From Candidatus Rokuibacteriota bacterium (GTDB lineage Bacteria; Methylomirabilota; Methylomirabilia; Rokubacteriales; CSP1-6), in the NCBI GenBank assembly GCA_016184125.1, contig JACPDG010000037.1:171502-235501 (forward strand): DNA of 64,000 bases. Direction: 5' to 3'. Below are positions 60,516 through 64,000 of the stretch, piece by piece. Both the position numbers and the translations under genes were made by a program. Position 1 is the first letter of the stretch, and each line of letters opens with the position of its first letter. Under the pieces are notes generated by a model. That model worked only from the letters and a program-made list of their open reading frames with translations, did not search any database and was not told the DNA's origin.

Positions 60516-61175
60516 ATGTGGTTCCGAGCGAAGGCCGCGATGCCGACACGCGAGGACGCGCTGCCCGGGCGCGACGAACGGATGCCGATTCCCGAGCGTC
60601 ACGAGGTGCTCGGCACCCCGCTGGCGCCACCGTTTCCCGCCGGCCTCGAGCGCGCGATGTTCGGGATGGGGTGCTTCTGGGGCGCGGAGAAGCGCTTCTG
60701 GACGATGCCGGGCGTCTACACCACCGCCGTCGGCTACGCCGCCGGCCTCACGCGGAACCCGACGTACGAGGAAGTGTGCAGCGGCCTGACGGGCCACGCG
60801 GAGGTCGTGCTCGTCGTGTTCGATCCGAAGCAGGTGCCGTACGCCGAGCTGCTGCGCGCGTTCTGGGAGAGCCACGACCCGACGCAAGGCATGCGGCAGG
60901 GCAACGACGTCGGCACGCAGTACCGCTCGGGAATCTACGCGCATTCGCCGGAACAGCGACGGCTGGCCGAAGCGTCCCGCGATCAGTACCAGAAGGCGCT
61001 GAGCCGCGCCGGCCACGGGCGGATCACGACCGAGATCCTCGACCCGCCCGATTTCTACTACGCCGAGGCGTACCATCAGCAGTACCTCGCGAAGAACCCG
61101 TGGGGCTACTGCGGCATCGGCGGCACCGGCGTCGCCTGCCCCGCCGGGCTCACGGCCGCCGCGCGTTCCGCGTAG
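60516..61175 (+). CDS. msrA: Peptide-methionine (S)-S-oxide reductase
   Basis: 219 residues. The catalytic motif [13 protein letters not shown] is near residue 50; the glutamate and tyrosine site is in [16 protein letters not shown] and STQYR-like [10 protein letters not shown]. The resolving cysteines are in [15 protein letters not shown] at the C-terminus. It repairs oxidised methionine with thioredoxin. The 45-residue N-terminal lead resembles E. coli MsrA. The ribosome site is GGAGGAACGAGCC, and TAGAAT 21 nt before the ATG may be the -10 box. Confidence 0.94.
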   Translation: MWFRAKAAMPTREDALPGRDERMPIPERHEVLGTPLAPPFPAGLERAMFGMGCFWGAEKRFWTMPGVYTTAVGYAAGLTRNPTYEEVCSGLTGHAEVVLVVFDPKQVPYAELLRAFWESHDPTQGMRQGNDVGTQYRSGIYAHSPEQRRLAEASRDQYQKALSRAGHGRITTEILDPPDFYYAEAYHQQYLAKNPWGYCGIGGTGVACPAGLTAAARSA

Positions 61176-61226
61176 CCGCGCGCAGGCGGTGGCCGAGGCG
61201 CTGAAACGCTCGGAGGAGACCGACCG

Positions 61227-62390
61227 ATGAGTGGACGAGCCTTCGTGAACCTGCCCACCGACCGCGTGATCTACGGCGCGGGGACCCTCGTGGACCTGGC
61301 GCCCGAGCTCGATCGCCTGGGGCTCCGCCGCGCCTTCGTCATCACCGGCGAGACGATCGCCACGAAGACGACGCTGCTCGAGCGCGCGAAGTACGTGCTC
61401 GGTCCGCGATTCGCAGGGGCGTACACGCGCGCCGGCCAGCACGTCCCGCGCACACGCGTGCTGGAGGCCGCACGGGCTGCTGCGGCCGCGCGGACCGACG
61501 TCCTCGTCAGCCTCGGAGGCGGCAGCCCCATCGATTCGGCCAAGGCCGCGGCGTTCGCGATCGCGGAGAAGCTCGAGCAGCCGGACGACTTCAACCGCTA
61601 CAGCACGCGGTGGCCACCGCCGGGCGGCGCGCGCGTGCCCTTCACCGCGTCGACGCCGCCGGCGCACATCGCGATCCCGACGACGCTGTCCGCGGGCGAG
61701 CACACGCCGAACGCCGGGCAGACCGACGAGACGAGGCGGCGCAAGGACGGCATCTCGCACCCGCTCCTGGCGCCGAAGGTCGTCATCCTCGATCCCGAGG
61801 TGACACGCGACACGCCACCCCCGCTCTGGGCCTCGACCGGCATGCGCGCGTTCGACCACGCGGTCGAGCGGTTCTGCTCGCCGCACCACCAGCCGATCAC
61901 CGATCCGCTCTGCCTCGAGGCGATCCGCCGGCTCGTGCGCCGCCTGCCCGCCTCGACGCGCGACGCCGAGGACATGGACGCGCGCCTGGCGTGTCTCATC
62001 GCCGCGTGGCTGTCGATCCACGGAGCGTTCAACGCCCCGACGGGGCTCTCGCATGCCATCGGTCACCAACTCGGCGGCCGCTGCGGCGTGCCGCACGGGA
62101 TCACGTCGTGCATCACCCTCGCACGGGTCATGGCGTTCAACGCGCCCGCCGTGCCCGAGCGCATGGCCGCGATCGCCGAGGCGATGGGCACGGGCAGCGC
62201 ACCGGCCGGCGTCGCGGATCTCGTGCAGGCGCTCGGCCTGCCGTCGAGGCTCAGCGAGACCGGCAAGGTCAGCGAGGACGACCTCGAGCCGATCGCCCGC
62301 CAGACCTTCGAGGAGCTCAGGCCCGGGCTGAACCCGCGGCCGGTCGAGAGCGCCACGCAGATCCTGGCGATCCTGAAGGACGCGTGGTGA
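61227..62390 (+). CDS. Iron-containing alcohol dehydrogenase / maleylacetate reductase family
   Basis: 387 residues. The NAD-binding motif VSLGGGSPIDSAKAAA is near residue 95, and PTTLSAGEHTPNAG is the substrate/NAD loop. Metal-site histidines may be in MRAFDHAVERFCSPHHQP and GLSHAIGHQLGGRCGVPHG. Sequence features lie closer to maleylacetate reductases, which lack metal, than to butanol dehydrogenases. GGAGGAGACCGACCG precedes the ATG. The TGA overlaps the next ATG. Confidence 0.88.
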   Translation: MSGRAFVNLPTDRVIYGAGTLVDLAPELDRLGLRRAFVITGETIATKTTLLERAKYVLGPRFAGAYTRAGQHVPRTRVLEAARAAAAARTDVLVSLGGGSPIDSAKAAAFAIAEKLEQPDDFNRYSTRWPPPGGARVPFTASTPPAHIAIPTTLSAGEHTPNAGQTDETRRRKDGISHPLLAPKVVILDPEVTRDTPPPLWASTGMRAFDHAVERFCSPHHQPITDPLCLEAIRRLVRRLPASTRDAEDMDARLACLIAAWLSIHGAFNAPTGLSHAIGHQLGGRCGVPHGITSCITLARVMAFNAPAVPERMAAIAEAMGTGSAPAGVADLVQALGLPSRLSETGKVSEDDLEPIARQTFEELRPGLNPRPVESATQILAILKDAW

Positions 62391-62893
62391 TGGTGCCGGG
62401 GTCGCTTGGCGCGCTCGCCGCTCCCATCGCCACGCGGCTCCGGGAACGTCGCCAGACCGTCGGCGTCGCGGAGTCGTCAGCCGGCGGGCTCATCTCGGCC
62501 GCGCTGCTCAGTGTCCCGGGCGCATCCGCCTACTTCCTCGGCGCCGGGGTGATCTACACGCGCGACGCGCGGCGTGCGCTGCTCGGCGTGCCGGATCGCG
62601 CGGTGACCGGGATCCGATCCGCGTCGGAGCCGTACGCGCTGCTCAAGGCGCGACGCATCCGCGACCTGCTCGGCGCGACGTGGGGGCTCGCCGAGACCGG
62701 CGCGGCGGGACCGACGGGCAACCGCTACGGGGACGCCGCCGGGCACGCATGCATCGCGGTTTCCGGCCCCGTGGAGCGGGTCATCACGCTGGAGACGGGC
62801 ACGGACGACCGCGAGGCGAATATGGGAGCGTTCGCGCGCGCGGCGCTCGAGCTCCTCGAGGCGTGCGTCACGGCGGCGCCTCCCCCCGCGTGA
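62390..62893 (+). CDS. CinA C-terminal domain protein (NMN amidohydrolase, PncC)
   Basis: 167 residues, single CinA_C domain. VGVAESSAGGLISAALLSVPGAS carries the catalytic serine region (residues 22-45), and AETGAAGPTGNRYG the second active-site loop. PncC converts nicotinamide mononucleotide to nicotinate mononucleotide. The usual GLTG/TGIAGP spelling is altered slightly. With the nicotinamidase at 33 kb it points to an active pyridine salvage path. Confidence 0.85.
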   Translation: MVPGSLGALAAPIATRLRERRQTVGVAESSAGGLISAALLSVPGASAYFLGAGVIYTRDARRALLGVPDRAVTGIRSASEPYALLKARRIRDLLGATWGLAETGAAGPTGNRYGDAAGHACIAVSGPVERVITLETGTDDREANMGAFARAALELLEACVTAAPPPA

Positions 62894-62916
62894 GATCTCA
62901 GAGCCCGTGAACGAAG

Positions 62917-62993
62917 ATCATGGGGGGCCCCGAAATGGCCCCCCAACCCCCCCCAACGCTCGCCGGGCCCGGGGTGAACCCGGGCCCGGCTCG
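62917..62993 (-). repeat. Family B repeat between convergent genes
   Basis: GATCATGGGGGGCCCCGAAA, TGGCCCCCCAACCCCCCCC, AACGCTCG and a GGGCCCGGG/CCCGGGCCC stem. The MFS gene on the minus strand ends inside it. It is preceded by GAGCCCGTGAACGAA, the end motif of family A. Confidence 0.85.
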
Positions 62994-64000
62994 ACCACCC
63001 GCGCCCGCATGTCCGTGACCAGGACCGCGAGACCGACGACGGCGAGCGCTCCGCCGAGCGTCCAGAATACGCGATCGTAGCTGCCGAGCGCGAGCGTCAG
63101 CAGCGACGCGCCGACCGGACCCGCCGCGCGCGCGCCGTTCGCGCCGAGTGCCAGCGCTCCGGCGATGCTGCCGTAGTGCCGGCGGCCGAAGACCTCGGCC
63201 ACGACCGTCGCGCGCGCCAGCGTCGACATGCCGTTGGCGGCGCCCATGAGCACGATGACCGGACCGATGCCGGCAAGCCACACGAGCGTGATGAGCGTGA
63301 CCCCGACCGCCTGGGCGAGAAAGATCGACGCCGTCACCCAGCGTGGCCCGAGCCATCCCGCGATCGGGACGAAGAAGAGCCGGCCCGGCAGCTGCATCGC
63401 GCCCATCCAGCCGATCGTCGCCGCGGCGAACGCCGCACCGTAGCCCAGGGACACGAGGTACGGGATGAGGTGAACCGTCACGGACACGGTCGCGAAGTTC
63501 GCCACGACGAACGCGACGGCGAGCACCCAGAAGATCGCGGCGCGCGCGGCGGCGTGGAGCCCGACGCCCGCGACCGCGCCGATCGGCTCTGCGCCCCGGA
63601 TCGGCTCTGCGCCGGGGGGCGGCGCCGGCGGCTTCGGCGCGGGGCGGAGCGCGATCGCATGGAGGGGAATCGTGACGACCGCGAGGACGACGCCGAGCGT
63701 GAGCACGCTCGTGCGCCAGCCCAGGCGTGCGAGCAACCACGCCTCGAGCGGCATGAAGATGGTGCTGGCGAGCCCCGCGGCCAGCGTGAGCGTCAGCATC
63801 GCGCGGTCGCGGTGCGTGCTGAACCACTGGACGATCGCGACGAACGCCGGCTCGTAGAGGATCGCGGCCATCGCGAGCCCCAGGCCGCACCAGACGAGGT
63901 AGAGCGCCCAGACGCTCTCGACCCGTGACCACGCGATCATCAGCACGGTCGCGAGGCAGGAGCCGGCGGTCATGAGCGCGCGCGGACCGTGGCGGTCGAG
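62918..64000 (-). CDS. MFS transporter, 5' end outside the window
   Basis: At least 360 residues; the frame is open to the right edge (beginning LDRHGPRALMTAGS, the loop 2-3 motif), so the first two helices are missing. About ten helices follow. The conserved central linker is Pro/Ala-rich (PKPPAPPPGAEPIRGAEPIG). It looks like an oxalate/formate-type or monocarboxylate transporter (GLGLAMAAILYEPAFVAIV), but that is inference. The C-terminal 25 residues (EPGPGSPRARRALGGVGG and on) come from a family B repeat. Confidence 0.86.
   Translation of the reverse strand, partial: LDRHGPRALMTAGSCLATVLMIAWSRVESVWALYLVWCGLGLAMAAILYEPAFVAIVQWFSTHRDRAMLTLTLAAGLASTIFMPLEAWLLARLGWRTSVLTLGVVLAVVTIPLHAIALRPAPKPPAPPPGAEPIRGAEPIGAVAGVGLHAAARAAIFWVLAVAFVVANFATVSVTVHLIPYLVSLGYGAAFAAATIGWMGAMQLPGRLFFVPIAGWLGPRWVTASIFLAQAVGVTLITLVWLAGIGPVIVLMGAANGMSTLARATVVAEVFGRRHYGSIAGALALGANGARAAGPVGASLLTLALGSYDRVFWTLGGALAVVGLAVLVTDMRARVVEPGPGSPRARRALGGVGGPFRGPP

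Overview
This 64 kb window comes from a very GC-rich bacterial chromosome. Coding is dense, many neighbouring genes overlap as ATGA or GTGA, and the genes include lipopolysaccharide-type sugar enzymes, a sigma-54 regulator, CoA-ester enzymes, GMC oxidoreductase and an energy-converting hydrogenase-like complex. No rRNA, tRNA or CRISPR array was seen. The gene mix and the GC-rich intergenic repeats suit an uncultured soil or sediment lineage such as Rokubacteria/Methylomirabilota; that placement is inference, because no marker gene is present.

Layout. 1-6.3 kb: dehydrogenases, a HAD phosphatase, an actinobacterial-type glycogen synthase and a GMC oxidoreductase with its small subunit. 6.5-17 kb: one polysaccharide operon on the plus strand (flippase, CDP-glucose synthesis, sugar epimerase and methyltransferase, DUF4910 protein, SDR, hexapeptide acyltransferase, two GT2 enzymes). 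16.9-19.6 kb: a convergent sigma-54 two-component pair. 19.7-22.2 kb: an RRM RNA-binding protein, a triple tandem repeat, a GT4 enzyme and a DUF72 protein. 22.2-30.0 kb: an ArsR regulator and a six-gene hydrogenase-related membrane complex whose large subunit lacks the nickel-binding cysteines. 30.3-42.5 kb: mixed single genes, including a HAD-ATPase fusion, a RING-H2-like small protein, proline racemase, phosphonoacetate hydrolase and a hybrid histidine kinase. 42.6-53 kb: SDR, DUF3604, RidA, MaoC, two class III aminotransferases, CaiB and an Ldh-family dehydrogenase. 53-64 kb: transporters, esterase, UbiA, acyl-CoA dehydrogenase, MsrA, an iron-type alcohol dehydrogenase and a CinA-type amidase.

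The most unusual feature is a set of GC-rich, twin-hairpin repeats of about 70-120 bp, single or in tandem, at many gene boundaries. They often run into coding sequence. Two genes start at the ATG at the end of a repeat, one glycosyltransferase has lost its own start and opens inside a repeat, and three genes end inside a repeat. Near several repeats lie gene remnants (amidohydrolase, histidine kinase ATPase, FIST), which suggests the elements mark sites of rearrangement.

A second theme is promoters that put a -10-like hexamer 7-10 nt before the start codon, predicting leaderless mRNAs. The clearest are ArsR and an SDR gene, which share TTGACA-N18-TACnnT, and the proline racemase (TTGAAT-N17-TATCAT).
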